DNA from: Hymenobacter psoromatis
GTDB taxonomy: Bacteria; Bacteroidota; Bacteroidia; Cytophagales; Hymenobacteraceae
DNA length: 64,000 nucleotides
Assembly: GCA_001596155.1 (NCBI GenBank)
Contig: CP014771.1
Span: forward strand, 3,968,001 to 4,032,000
Reading direction: 5' to 3'
The translations under genes and the position numbers were made by a program. Positions 17,225-27,474 of this stretch are shown here, one piece after another (positions within the stretch are counted from its first letter, which is position 1; the number at the start of each line of letters is the position of its first letter). The notes beneath the pieces are model-generated. The model worked only from the letters and a program-made list of their open reading frames with translations, did not search any database and had not been told where the DNA came from.

Positions 17225-17635
17225 ATGAAAGCTAACCAAATCCTTGCCCTGGCTGGCATTAGTATGCTAGCCATGAGTAACAGTTGCCACAAAGAAGATG
17301 CCTCTCCTGACCTCGGTTTAACAACTGGACGGCTGGTGAAGCTGGAAAACACAATTGATGGGGCTGGACAAAATCCGCGTCAGCGCTGGATTATAGACCT
17401 GGCCCCGTTATCTCTTCCTGGCTATCAGGGAACCCTTTACCAACAGGCTAAAGTGTTTAATCTGCCCACGAATACTACTTACCAGGCAGGGCAGAGTCTT
17501 TCGTTTCACTACCAGCTGGTACCCTTTGCGCAACAGACACCGTGGCGCACTACCTATGAATGGGGTAATGCTCACCCGACACCAGTGGGAGCAGATTCCT
17601 TACCCGAAATTACTGTTTCCGATGCCGCTAATTAA
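17225..17635 (+). CDS. Putative lipoprotein of unknown function
   Basis: 136 residues. The N-terminus MKANQILALAGISMLAMSNS is followed by Cys21, giving a Bacteroidota-like lipoprotein signal (SNSC, then HKED, the acidic residues at +2 to +4 often linked to surface export). The mature part is a short hydrophilic domain with beta-type sequence (QGTLYQQAKVFNLP, SLSFHYQLVPF); no family recognised. It lies 122 bases upstream of the large BNR-repeat protein on the same strand, so the two may form an operon. Its AT-rich codon use matches the rest of the element and differs from the flanking genes. Confidence 0.7.
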   Translation: MKANQILALAGISMLAMSNSCHKEDASPDLGLTTGRLVKLENTIDGAGQNPRQRWIIDLAPLSLPGYQGTLYQQAKVFNLPTNTTYQAGQSLSFHYQLVPFAQQTPWRTTYEWGNAHPTPVGADSLPEITVSDAAN

Positions 17636-17757
17636 GCATACAAACTCTAAGATAATGATTTAGTGGTAACCGAAGCGGCACGAGGATTTTATTCGTGCTA
17701 CCTAGCTAGTTCGCCTGCCTTTTATTATGTTTTTTCCCACCTTTACCCTCCTTTTCC

Positions 17758-20094
17758 ATGAAAAATGTCTACCAAACATTGGTTCACCGCCTAGGCACTG
17801 GTCGAGAAATCAAACTGCTATTAGGTTTCTTAGCCAGCGCTTCCGTTAGTCACGCGCAATCACTCGCTCCGCCCCATCCATATTTTGGATTTAAGGCTAT
17901 GCAGAGCCCTGGTACGACTCAAGTGGTTGTACCGCCAATTCAACCAGCTGCGCCAATGGTTAAGCAGTTCTCTGTTAATAAAGGATTCACAACCAACTCC
18001 TTGACTAACGGGCAGAATGATGACGTTCAGCTATTTCCGTCGAATAACTCTCAGTCGGAAGTGCATATTTCCATTGACAAGACAAATCCCAATAATTTAA
18101 TTGCCAGTTCAAATGTGTTCCTTAGTAATGGCGGTTTTTCTGTAGGCTATTATTACAGCACGAACGGGGCGCAAAGTTGGGCTGGTGGCGATAACCTTCC
18201 TAACAGTGGACAGACCACTGGTGACCCAGCCACAGCATACGATGCCGGTGGGCGGGCGTACCTAGTTAATATGGCTTCTAGTAGTGACGCGTACCGAGTG
18301 CAATCCTCTGGGGACAAAGGGAGTACTTGGACCAACCAAGTAGCGGGGTGCCCTGCCGAATACGAGTTTGACAAAGAAATGATTGCGGCCGATGATGTGC
18401 CCACCAGTCCATATAGCAACACGCTCTATACAGCTTGGACAATTTTTGCGGCAGATGGCGCTTCGACGATTAAAGTCAATCATTCTACTGACCGATTACA
18501 AGCAGTTCGAGGCCAGAACTTTTCGGCTCCTGTAACCTTGGTAAATCCTACAGCAGGCTACGATTCAGGTACGAATGTGCAAACCGGACCGAATGGCGAA
18601 GTTTATGTGTGCTGGGCTGATTATCCCACCCGTTCTGGCGCGTCCACAGGTGTTGGATTTACCCGCTCGACTGACGGCGGCAATAACTTTACAAGTCAAT
18701 CTATTGCATTTGCTAGAACTGGCATTGAAATAAACAGCATATTCCCAGACCCTTTGTTCAACAACACGCGAGTCAATGATTTTCCTGCGATGGCGGTGGA
18801 TAAGAGTAGTACCGCCCACCGGGGCCGTATTTACATTGTGTATCCAGCAAAGAATAATGGATTAAGTACAGGTAAAGCCGTTATTCAACTCCGCTATTCG
18901 GATAACCAAGGCAGCTCGTGGTCCGCTCCCGTTACGGTAAGTATTTCAAATGGTCAGCAGAATTGGTTTCCGTGGATAGCAGTAGATGACACGAACGGTG
19001 ATGTGAGTATTGCGTACTATAGCATGGATGGACCATCGGGGAGCTTCACCACCAACACTTATGTGGCTTACTCAGGTGACGGAGGAAGCTCCTTCTGTAA
19101 TTTGAAAGTGAGCGACGCCTCACATATTCCGGTAACTTCAGCCGGTCAACGCGTCGCCTCCGGTTACATGGGCGACTACATTGGCATTACGGCTTATGGA
19201 GGGAAAGCATATCCAACTTGGGCTGATAACCGCACTGGCACTAGTACTTATCAAGTGTACACCTCGCCGGTATCGTATGCAACTATTACCGGCCCTACCC
19301 AGATATGCATTAATAATACTGCAACTTACAGCGCTGCTCTTGTGACTGGTGCAAGTGTTAGTTGGTCTTCTTCCGATACGGGCATTGCCACCATTAATTC
19401 ATCTACGGGAACGGCGACAGGTGTCGCACAGGGAAGCGTTACGTTCACTGCCACGGTTACGACTAGCTGTGGAACAACGTTAACCCGCACCAAAACTGTC
19501 CAAATCGGTGCTACCACAGCCACTGGCACGTATTCTAACGGTCCCTATGGTACCCGCACTCCCTTGGCCGGGTCCTATCAGTTCGTTCCCGCTAACCAGA
19601 CATATTATATCTGGATGGACCAGCCCTACAACTTTACTTTTTCTCTTGTCGGCCCTAATGGAACGAATACAAATATAAATATAAATATAACTGGTCCCCA
19701 GACTTGTAATTTTACCTTTCCGGGGTCCAGTGTCCAACTCAATGCCACTGCTACTTCTGGCAGTGCTTGTGGCTCTACCTTATCGTCCGTATTCGTAGCT
19801 CCTTACGGCAGCTATGCGATGACGCCAAATCCGGCAAGCTCGGAACTCACGGTGACGAACACTGCGCCGGACTTGGCAGCTCAGTATCAGCTCAAAGACG
19901 CTGATAAAGCGCACATACCTGATATGCCGTTCGATGCAGACTTGTATGACATGTACGGCAAGAAAGTTAAGTCACTGACCAACGTGCAAGGAAAGGGTAT
20001 ATTTGATGTGAGCAGCTTGCCCGCTGGCCTTTACAATCTGCGAGTGGGTAAGGGCAAAGACATGCACATGGAACACGTTCAGATTGTGCATTAG
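17758..20094 (+). CDS. Secreted sialidase-like BNR-repeat protein with Ig-like domain and T9SS sorting domain
   Basis: Extracellular protein of 778 residues. Signal peptide (cleavage near SHAQ, residue about 34), then a region to about residue 510 with sialidase/BNR-type repeats: SxDxGxxW-like motifs YYSTNGAQSWAGG, QSSGDKGSTWTNQ, TRSTDGGNNFTSQ, RYSDNQGSSWSAP and YSGDGGSSFCN. Next come a bacterial Ig-like (Big_2) domain (about 515-585, VSWSSSDTGIATINSSTGTA) and a C-terminal T9SS type A sorting domain (about 690-778: NPASSELTVTN ... LYDMYGKKVKSL ... LPAGLYNLRVGKG). Catalytic sialidase residues are not obvious, so it could be a binding protein. Codon use is AT-rich compared with neighbours outside the element. 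Confidence 0.85.
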   Translation: MKNVYQTLVHRLGTGREIKLLLGFLASASVSHAQSLAPPHPYFGFKAMQSPGTTQVVVPPIQPAAPMVKQFSVNKGFTTNSLTNGQNDDVQLFPSNNSQSEVHISIDKTNPNNLIASSNVFLSNGGFSVGYYYSTNGAQSWAGGDNLPNSGQTTGDPATAYDAGGRAYLVNMASSSDAYRVQSSGDKGSTWTNQVAGCPAEYEFDKEMIAADDVPTSPYSNTLYTAWTIFAADGASTIKVNHSTDRLQAVRGQNFSAPVTLVNPTAGYDSGTNVQTGPNGEVYVCWADYPTRSGASTGVGFTRSTDGGNNFTSQSIAFARTGIEINSIFPDPLFNNTRVNDFPAMAVDKSSTAHRGRIYIVYPAKNNGLSTGKAVIQLRYSDNQGSSWSAPVTVSISNGQQNWFPWIAVDDTNGDVSIAYYSMDGPSGSFTTNTYVAYSGDGGSSFCNLKVSDASHIPVTSAGQRVASGYMGDYIGITAYGGKAYPTWADNRTGTSTYQVYTSPVSYATITGPTQICINNTATYSAALVTGASVSWSSSDTGIATINSSTGTATGVAQGSVTFTATVTTSCGTTLTRTKTVQIGATTATGTYSNGPYGTRTPLAGSYQFVPANQTYYIWMDQPYNFTFSLVGPNGTNTNININITGPQTCNFTFPGSSVQLNATATSGSACGSTLSSVFVAPYGSYAMTPNPASSELTVTNTAPDLAAQYQLKDADKAHIPDMPFDADLYDMYGKKVKSLTNVQGKGIFDVSSLPAGLYNLRVGKGKDMHMEHVQIVH

Positions 20095-20157
20095 GATGCT
20101 GCGAAGGCTAGCTGCTCTAGCTCCAACCCGCAGCTAGTTTCGCGCCACCAGCTTTAT

Positions 20158-20191
20158 AAAAAGGCCCTGCTAGTGAAGCAGGGCCTTTTTT
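20158..20191 (+). terminator. intrinsic terminator after the BNR-repeat gene
   Basis: Hairpin with arms AAAAAGGCCCTGC and GCAGGGCCTTTTTT, 64 bases past the stop at 20094. Confidence 0.85.
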
Positions 20192-20459
20192 GTTTCCGTC
20201 CAGCAGGCCCACAAGCCCATATGGGGTGCTTTTAGTAGGCGAACATAATCCTACGCTAAACAGTAAAGGCCGTCTCAAAAAGTCAATCACCGAGGTCAAA
20301 CCAAACCATTGATTCATGAGATGGCCAAAAAACACATTCTTAGAAGGTTATAAACGGCTAATTTGAGAGCCCTTCTTGCGTTCTGTTAAACGCCCATTTT
20401 CTGAGATGCCAGCTTAAAAAGTGCATCCACTTCATCTAATGGGCGTTTTACTAGCTTAG
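20192..20459. other. non-coding DNA with nested short inverted repeats
   Basis: No gene seen. Two imperfect palindromes are visible: GGCCGTCTCA ... TGAGATGGCC (about 20269-20325) and AAACGCCCATT ... AATGGGCGTTT (about 20389-20449). They may be remnants of small elements stacked at the right end of the insertion. Confidence 0.45.
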
Positions 20460-20707
20460 GGGGAAGCACAAGACTAGGAGCAGAAATTCCCGCTAAGATT
20501 ATGCGCTATGTTCAATAGGTGCCTTACAGGTGTTCAGATGGCTGTTAACACTTTTAAAACCACCGTTTAGAAAATGTTAGCACACCCACTATCCCCTATG
20601 TCAGGTCCATTTTTAGCCTAGCTGGCCAATCAAGTTCCTGCGAGCATTATATTGAACATAGCGCATAATCTTAGCGGGAATTTCTGCTCCTAGTCTTGTG
20701 CTTCCCC
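20460..20707. repeat. 248-bp MITE-like element with 58-bp perfect terminal inverted repeats
   Basis: Bases 20460-20517 are the exact reverse complement of 20650-20707 (58 of 58). The ends are GGGGAAGCAC / GTGCTTCCCC. The interior of about 130 bases codes for nothing recognisable. No direct repeat flanks this inner copy (CTTAG on the left, CATAC on the right). Its right end doubles as the right end of the larger 16178-20707 element. Confidence 0.85.
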
Positions 20708-20723
20708 CATACCCAAAAATAGA

Positions 20724-20755
20724 GCGGGGCGGCTACCCAAGGGTAGCCGCCCCGC
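20724..20755 (-). terminator. intrinsic terminator for the CARDB-protein gene
   Basis: Perfect 15-base arms GCGGGGCGGCTACCC / GGGTAGCCGCCCCGC with a two-base gap, followed in the minus direction by TCTATTTTTGGG. It lies 25 bases past the stop of the gene at 20780-21652. Confidence 0.85.
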
Positions 20756-20779
20756 CTGGGTCCGCCAGCAAACGGGGGC

Positions 20780-21652
20780 TTACTCTACTACTACTACCCG
20801 ACGCACGGCGTGCAAGCCGGAGCCGCTCAGGTACAGCACGTACACCCCGGCCGCCAGGCCCGCGGTCGAAAACTCGGCCTGACCCGGCTGGCCGGGCACC
20901 AGCGCCAGGCTCTGGGTGGCAATGCGCTGGCCTTGAGCGGTGTACAGGGTTAACGCGACAGCCAGTTGCGGGCCGGCGGTGCTTAGCCGCACGCGCAGGG
21001 GGGTAGCGTGGGGCACGGGGTTGGGAGCAAGGCTGAAGTCAGCGCCAAGCAGCTCCTCGTTAGCCTCCAGGCTGGGCGTGAAGCTGTTAGCCAGCTGGCT
21101 GCGCTGGGCAGCGCGGGCGCTGGGCAGCGCCACGGTCAGTTGGTGCACCCACACGTTGTTGCCGTCGTTGCTTTCCCGCACTAGGTTGAGGTAGTCGGCC
21201 ACCCCCAGCAGGTAATAGGTGCCCGCGGCAGTGCCGGTGGGCACGACCACGCTGGCAGGAAGGAGTAATAGATTATCCGGCGATATGGCCGTGGTGATGG
21301 CTTCGCCCAGCAGCACGTCGTCGCTGCTAAGCGTGGCATCGACCGAGAGGTAGTAGCCCAGCACCGAGAAGCCCGCGCGCCGGGTGCCAATATTTCGGAT
21401 GGTCGTCGGCACCACGGTCGGGCTGCCCACCGTTAGCAGGGTAGGGGCCGGCTGCGGAGAAGCCACGATAACGAGGTCGGGTGCCGGGGGCGGTTCCGGC
21501 CAGCTCTGGGTAGCAAAGATTTCGCCCCGCCCGGCATTGCTGGCGGCAGGCAGCTTATTTTCCTGGGCGCGCAGAGGAGCTGCGGAGAAGCTGAATAGGA
21601 CCACGCCCAGAAATAAGTGTGATAACTTGTAGGAAGTAGCGAGTTTTTTCAT
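20780..21652 (-). CDS. Secreted CARDB-domain protein with T9SS sorting domain
   Basis: Extracellular protein of 290 residues; specific function unknown. ATG at 21650-21652, signal peptide ending near PLRAQ (about residue 30). A CARDB (cell-adhesion-related) beta-sandwich occupies about residues 58-175: PDLVIVASPQPAPTLLTVGS, TIRNIGTRRAGFSVLGYYLS, YYLLGVADYLNLVRESNDGN. The last 80 residues form a type A T9SS sorting domain (FSLAPNPVPHATPLRVRLS ... LYTAQGQRIATQSL ... GLAAGVYVLYLSG). It would be exported by T9SS and processed by PorU, encoded 8 kb away. Single-gene unit with its own terminator. Confidence 0.85.
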   Translation of the reverse strand: MKKLATSYKLSHLFLGVVLFSFSAAPLRAQENKLPAASNAGRGEIFATQSWPEPPPAPDLVIVASPQPAPTLLTVGSPTVVPTTIRNIGTRRAGFSVLGYYLSVDATLSSDDVLLGEAITTAISPDNLLLLPASVVVPTGTAAGTYYLLGVADYLNLVRESNDGNNVWVHQLTVALPSARAAQRSQLANSFTPSLEANEELLGADFSLAPNPVPHATPLRVRLSTAGPQLAVALTLYTAQGQRIATQSLALVPGQPGQAEFSTAGLAAGVYVLYLSGSGLHAVRRVVVVE

Positions 21653-21713
21653 ATAATAGTTCTAATTTTCAAGCAGTTGTAGGTACTATAAAACGAAGAT
21701 AATGGGTCATAAT

Positions 21714-21752
21714 ACAAAATGCCCACTATTTTCAAAATAGTGGGCATTTTGT
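21714..21752 (-). terminator. intrinsic terminator downstream of ftsB
   Basis: Perfect 19-base arms (ACAAAATGCCCACTATTTT and its complement) with a single-base gap, 30 bases past the stop of the gene at 21782. Flanking A/T runs allow it to work in both directions. Confidence 0.85.
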
Positions 21753-21781
21753 ATAAATAACAGGCGCAGCCTGCATTGGCT

Positions 21782-22087
21782 TTAGTCGGCCTGCTTAGGC
21801 ACCAGCACAAATACGTCCTCGCCGGGACGCTTCATGAGGTACTTCTCACGGGCAAACTTTTCGAGAAGGGCCGGTGAGCTGAGCAGCTCGGCGCGGTCTT
21901 GCTGCACCAGCTTGATGTTGGCTTCGTAATAGCCTTTTTCGGCTTGCAGCTCGCGCCACTTATGGTACATGTCGTACTGCTTGCCCAGGTCGTTGGAGTC
22001 GAACACGGTCATCCACACCACAAAGCCGACGGCCGTGAGGAAGTAGAAGTTGCGCAGCACGCGCAGGGTGGGGGCGAGGAAGTTCAT
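21782..22087 (-). CDS. Septum formation initiator (FtsB/DivIC family)
   Basis: Small bitopic cell-division protein that links FtsL-type partners to the divisome. 101 residues: short cytoplasmic N-terminus, one transmembrane helix (about residues 13-29, NFYFLTAVGFVVWMTVF), then a coiled coil (about 35-75, QYDMYHKWRELQAEKGYYEA) and the conserved ending FAREKYLMKRPGEDVFVLV. The start is ATG at 22085-22087. It lies directly downstream of eno on the same strand, an arrangement common in bacteria, and is probably co-transcribed with it. The gap between them holds a short inverted repeat. Confidence 0.9.
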   Translation of the reverse strand: MNFLAPTLRVLRNFYFLTAVGFVVWMTVFDSNDLGKQYDMYHKWRELQAEKGYYEANIKLVQQDRAELLSSPALLEKFAREKYLMKRPGEDVFVLVPKQAD

Positions 22088-22089
22088 CG

Positions 22090-22152
22090 GTTTCTGGTTC
22101 CTGGTTCCTTATTTCTAGTTTGAACAATAACTAGGAACCAGAAACAAGGAAC
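22090..22152. repeat. short inverted repeat of GGTTCCT-type units
   Basis: TTTCTGGTTCCTGGTTCCT on the left and CTAGGAACCAGAAAC on the right, between eno and ftsB. The same GTTCCT/AGGAAC units recur at 55228-55300. Confidence 0.55.
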
Positions 22153-22157
22153 TCAAA

Positions 22158-24642
<2,485 letters not shown>

Positions 24643-24655
24643 GAGTATGCTGAAT

Positions 24656-24709
24656 AAAATCGTTTGTCCTTGCTTGATACGCAACATGCTCGCAAGGACA
24701 AACGATTTT
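24656..24709. repeat. short hairpin with AAAATCGTTTGTC ends in a divergent promoter region
   Basis: Perfect 18-base arms (AAAATCGTTTGTCCTTGC and complement). The outer AATCGTTTGTC also ends the family B copy at 35995-36126, so this may be a deleted relative. It sits between the divergent genes at 24642 and 24822. Confidence 0.7.
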
Positions 24710-24821
24710 TTACTGCACCAGTAGCTTGTTAATATTGCCCCTACCCCCTACTTGCGGGCTTCCGGGGCTTGGCCCGGTTTTCGTACTGCGGGGCGATAGT
24801 TCGTCTTTTATTTCTGCACAC

Positions 24822-25748
24822 ATGCGTATTTCTGCTGCTTTTGTCGGGCTGGGTTTGGCCCTCGTAGCCTCGGCCTGCACCGCGCCGCGCGGCATCACCA
24901 CCTCGGGCAAGGTGACGCCCCAGGGCGAATTCCGACTCGCTTACAACCAAGGCTTTAACGTGGGCTCGGCCCCGCTCAGCAAGGCCGGCACGGCCGTGCG
25001 CGATGCCGCCAGCCAGCTCGGCAGCCAGGCCGCCCGCGGCGACACCGTGCGCTACTCGGGCTCGGTGAGCAACGTGCAGGCCGCCGCCCTCGCCTACCTC
25101 CTCGACCCGGTGCAAACCACCGCCGACCTCAGCATTCGCTACGGCGTGGTGCCGCGCCTCGACGTGGGCTATAAGTACGCCTTCGGCTCGCACGTTTTTG
25201 ATACGCAGTACCAATTGCTGGGCCCCACCGGCTCGGTCGAAAACCCTGAGCGGGGTGCGGCCGGCGGCACTACCTACGCCAGCATCGGGCTGCAATACGC
25301 CATTCAGCGGGCGGCGCTGCCCAGCCTGCCGTTTCTCAACAACCTCAATAACCTGCTGGGCCTCTCGGCCTCGCGCCACGACATTCTCATTCCGCTCACC
25401 GTCAGCCAGTCGTTTGGGCCCGAGGAAAGCATTGGGGCCATCAGCTACGGCGCGGTGTACGCGCACTCGTGGGTAAATTACGGCTTCACGCCCAGTAACT
25501 TATATAACCGCGCCGGCAGCTCCCGGTTGCCTGACCTACCCCGCCAAAGCCGCAATTTCTCGTCCTACGGCTTGTTTCTGAACCTCAAGCTGGGCTACAA
25601 ATACGTGTACGTGGTGCCCGCCCTCAGCCTCTACTATCAGAACTACGGCAACTACATTCTGCTCGACGGCAGCACGACTTCGCTGAGCGGCGTCACGTTC
25701 ATCCCGTCGCTGGGCGTGCAGTTCCGCATCCCGAATATGAGCAGGTAA
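24822..25748 (+). CDS. Putative outer-membrane lipoprotein, beta-barrel-like
   Basis: Unknown function. 308 residues from ATG 24822. Lipoprotein signal MRISAAFVGLGLALVASA then Cys19 (SAC), so lipid-anchored. The mature protein has repeated amphipathic beta-strand text (FRLAYNQGFNVG, LSIRYGVVPRLDVGYKYAFG, YASIGLQYAIQ, LFLNLKLGYKYVYVVPALSLYYQNYG) and ends VTFIPSLGVQFRIPNMSR, resembling a small barrel of the outer-membrane porin-like type. A longer frame opens at 24726, but ATG 24822 is the first start that leads directly into a signal peptide. The gene is followed by the family A palindrome at 25772. Confidence 0.72.
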   Translation: MRISAAFVGLGLALVASACTAPRGITTSGKVTPQGEFRLAYNQGFNVGSAPLSKAGTAVRDAASQLGSQAARGDTVRYSGSVSNVQAAALAYLLDPVQTTADLSIRYGVVPRLDVGYKYAFGSHVFDTQYQLLGPTGSVENPERGAAGGTTYASIGLQYAIQRAALPSLPFLNNLNNLLGLSASRHDILIPLTVSQSFGPEESIGAISYGAVYAHSWVNYGFTPSNLYNRAGSSRLPDLPRQSRNFSSYGLFLNLKLGYKYVYVVPALSLYYQNYGNYILLDGSTTSLSGVTFIPSLGVQFRIPNMSR

Positions 25749-25771
25749 GAGGGGGGTAGGGGTAGGAGGGT

Positions 25772-25883
25772 AAAAAAGAACGTCATGCTGAGCTTGTCGA
25801 AGCATCTCGCTCGCATCGTTGGGTTACTACATCCAACGGCGCGAGCGAGATGCTTCGACAAGCTCAGCATGACGTTCTTTTTT
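25772..25883. repeat. palindromic repeat family A (long form)
   Basis: 112-bp palindrome with AAAAAAGAACGTCATGCTGA / TCAGCATGACGTTCTTTTTT ends and GCTTGTCGAAGCATCTCGC inner arms. The flanks also mirror each other as GGGGTAGGGGTAGGAGGG / CCCTCCTATCCCTACCCC, extending the symmetry to about 160 bases. It lies between convergent genes and could terminate both. Confidence 0.85.
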
Positions 25884-25911
25884 ACCCCCTTACCCTCCTA
25901 TCCCTACCCCC

Positions 25912-27198
25912 TTACCCCGCCCCGCCGGCCACCACTGTCAGCATATCGGCGGGGCTGAGGTAGGTGCGAGCCAGCTCGCGCAGCTCGGTGGCCGTGGCGG
26001 TCTGGGTTTGGTGCACCAGCTGGGGGTAGTAATCGGGGCGCAGGCCTTGCAGCACTACGTAGCGGTGGCGGTCGGCCTGCTCAAACACGGTGGCCGACTC
26101 GCCCAGCAGCTTGCCGAGGGTGTAGTTTTTCACGGTTTCCAGCTCGTCGTCGTCCAGCAGCTCGGTTTGCAGGCGGGTCAGCTCGGCGGCGATTTCGACG
26201 CGGGTGGCCTCGGCGCTCTCGCCGTTCACATCGGTGCCGATGACCAGCGCGGCGGCCTGCTGGCGGGCCTGCACGCTGGCATGAATGCCGTAGGTAAGGC
26301 CCTTGTCTTCCCGAATATTGCGCATCAGGCGCGAGCCGAAGTAGCCGCCCAGCACCTTCACCAGCAGCAGCAGCTCGGGCGTTTGCTCCTCGGTGAGGGC
26401 CGGCCAGCGCCGTCCCACCCGCAGCGACGCCTGAATGCTGCCTTCAACCGGCACCACGGCCAGGCCGGTGGGGGCGGTGGGCATGGCGCAGGGGGGTAGG
26501 GCGGGCACCACGGGCGCGGCGGCGGCCGGCTGCCACTGGCCCAGCTGCGTGGCCACCTCCTCGGCGTAGGCGTCAATGTCGCCGCACAGGAAAATTTCGG
26601 CGCCGGCCGGCGCGTAGGCCGCCGCGTGAAAGTCGCGCAGCTGCTCCCTGGTGAGTGCGTTAAAAGAGGCTTCGTCGAAGGGTCGGCCGTAGGCCGAGTC
26701 TTCCCCAAACAGCTGGCGGTTAAATTCTTCGCTGGCGCGGAAGCTGGTTTTTTGGTGCTCCACGCGCATATTCTGGCTAATGCGGGTTTGCAGCTGGCGC
26801 AGCTCGTCGGCCGGGAAGGTGGGCGCGGTCAGCACCTCCTGCACCAGCGGCAGCAGGGTAGGCAGGTAGCGCGCCAGGCAGTAGAGCGTGAGCGTGGTGC
26901 GGTCGGGCCCGGCCTCACAATCGAGCGAAGCCCCATAAAAAGCCACTTCATCGGCAATTTGGCGGGCCGAGCGCGTGGCCGTGCCTTCGGTGAGCATGCG
27001 GGCCGCGAGCTGCGCCAGGCCGGGCAGGGGCTCGTGGCATTTGCCGGCGGGCAGCACCACTTGCAGGCGCAGCACGGGCTGGGCCGCATTGGTCAGCAGG
27101 TGCAGGCGCGCGCCGTTGGGCAGCGTGCTCACCTGCAGGGCAGGCAGGATAAGCTGGGTGAGCGGGTGGGTAGGGGGGGGTAGGAGACGGTTGAGCAT
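25912..27198 (-). CDS. M16 peptidase-family protein lacking the zinc-binding motif
   Basis: Homologue of processing-peptidase/pitrilysin (M16) subunits. 428 residues, two M16 halves: N-terminal (TLPNGARLHLL ... VVLPAGKCHEPLPGLAQ) and C-terminal (GLAVVPVEGSIQASLRVGR, LLLVKVLGGYFGSRLMRNIR, EDKGLTYGIHASVQ). Active members carry HxxEH; here that position reads GLAQLAARMLTEGT, so no His-x-x-Glu-His site exists and the protein is predicted to be non-catalytic, like the partner subunit of heterodimeric M16 enzymes. Active partners are usually adjacent; none is in this window. Starting at ATG 27196-27198 avoids an upstream frame that runs into the MITE at 27225. Confidence 0.85.
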   Translation of the reverse strand: MLNRLLPPPTHPLTQLILPALQVSTLPNGARLHLLTNAAQPVLRLQVVLPAGKCHEPLPGLAQLAARMLTEGTATRSARQIADEVAFYGASLDCEAGPDRTTLTLYCLARYLPTLLPLVQEVLTAPTFPADELRQLQTRISQNMRVEHQKTSFRASEEFNRQLFGEDSAYGRPFDEASFNALTREQLRDFHAAAYAPAGAEIFLCGDIDAYAEEVATQLGQWQPAAAAPVVPALPPCAMPTAPTGLAVVPVEGSIQASLRVGRRWPALTEEQTPELLLLVKVLGGYFGSRLMRNIREDKGLTYGIHASVQARQQAAALVIGTDVNGESAEATRVEIAAELTRLQTELLDDDELETVKNYTLGKLLGESATVFEQADRHRYVVLQGLRPDYYPQLVHQTQTATATELRELARTYLSPADMLTVVAGGAG

Positions 27199-27224
27199 TT
27201 GGGTCGAGTTAAAAGTTAAGAGTT

Positions 27225-27326
27225 TAGGGCTTACGCAAATCACTAGTCGCGCTCTGCGCACCTCCGCGTTTTCCGCTGCGCACCTCTACGGAAACCTGAC
27301 GTTGAAGGCAATTTGCGTAAGTCCTA
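27225..27326. mobile_element. 102-bp MITE with 16-bp terminal inverted repeats and 5-bp direct repeat
   Basis: Ends TAGGGCTTACGCAAAT and ATTTGCGTAAGTCCTA (15 of 16 complementary). GAGTT occurs immediately on both sides (27220-27224 and 27327-27331), consistent with a target duplication. No coding capacity. It inserted within a heptamer-like AGAGTT tract just upstream of the M16 gene. Confidence 0.75.
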
Positions 27327-27372
27327 GAGTTATTTCTTTGCAGAGGAAAACGTTGGAACCGGGAATAAAGAC

Positions 27373-27430
27373 AAAAATTAGGGCTGAAAGACAGTTGCCG
27401 CTAAGCCGCTATCTTTCAGCCCTGATTTTT
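27373..27430 (-). terminator. intrinsic terminator downstream of porV
   Basis: Long hairpin with arms AGGGCTGAAAGA and TCTTTCAGCCCT flanked by AAAAA and TTTTT, 39 bases past the porV stop. Confidence 0.75.
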
Positions 27431-27474
27431 AACTCTTAATCCTCAACTCTCAACTCTTAACTCTTAACTCAATT
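27430..27474. repeat. heptamer repeat array (TTAACTC/TCAACTC units) at the porV stop
   Basis: Degenerate tandem units AACTCTT, AATCCTC, AACTCTC, AACTCTT, AACTCTT, AACTCAA. The porV stop codon (TCA on the plus strand, 27469-27471) lies inside the last unit. The same unit type occurs at 35149, 42239 and 55685. Confidence 0.7.

Larger units (their letters stand above)
16178..20707. mobile_element. AT-richer insertion bounded by terminal inverted repeats with a 5-bp direct repeat (CATAC)
   Basis: The left end starts GGGGAAGCAC (16178) and the right end finishes GTGCTTCCCC (20707). The first 43 bases of the left end match the complement of the right end with four mismatches. CATAC directly precedes the left end (16173-16177) and directly follows the right end (20708-20712), as expected for a target-site duplication. 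The interior is visibly lower in GC than the surroundings and carries two genes of secreted-protein type, but no transposase is recognisable. Interpretation as a transposed unit is inference from the ends and composition. Confidence 0.6.

Noticed and set aside
20117..20335. 72-codon minus frame after the BNR-repeat gene
   Set aside because: It runs through the intrinsic terminator hairpin and shows no protein-like features.
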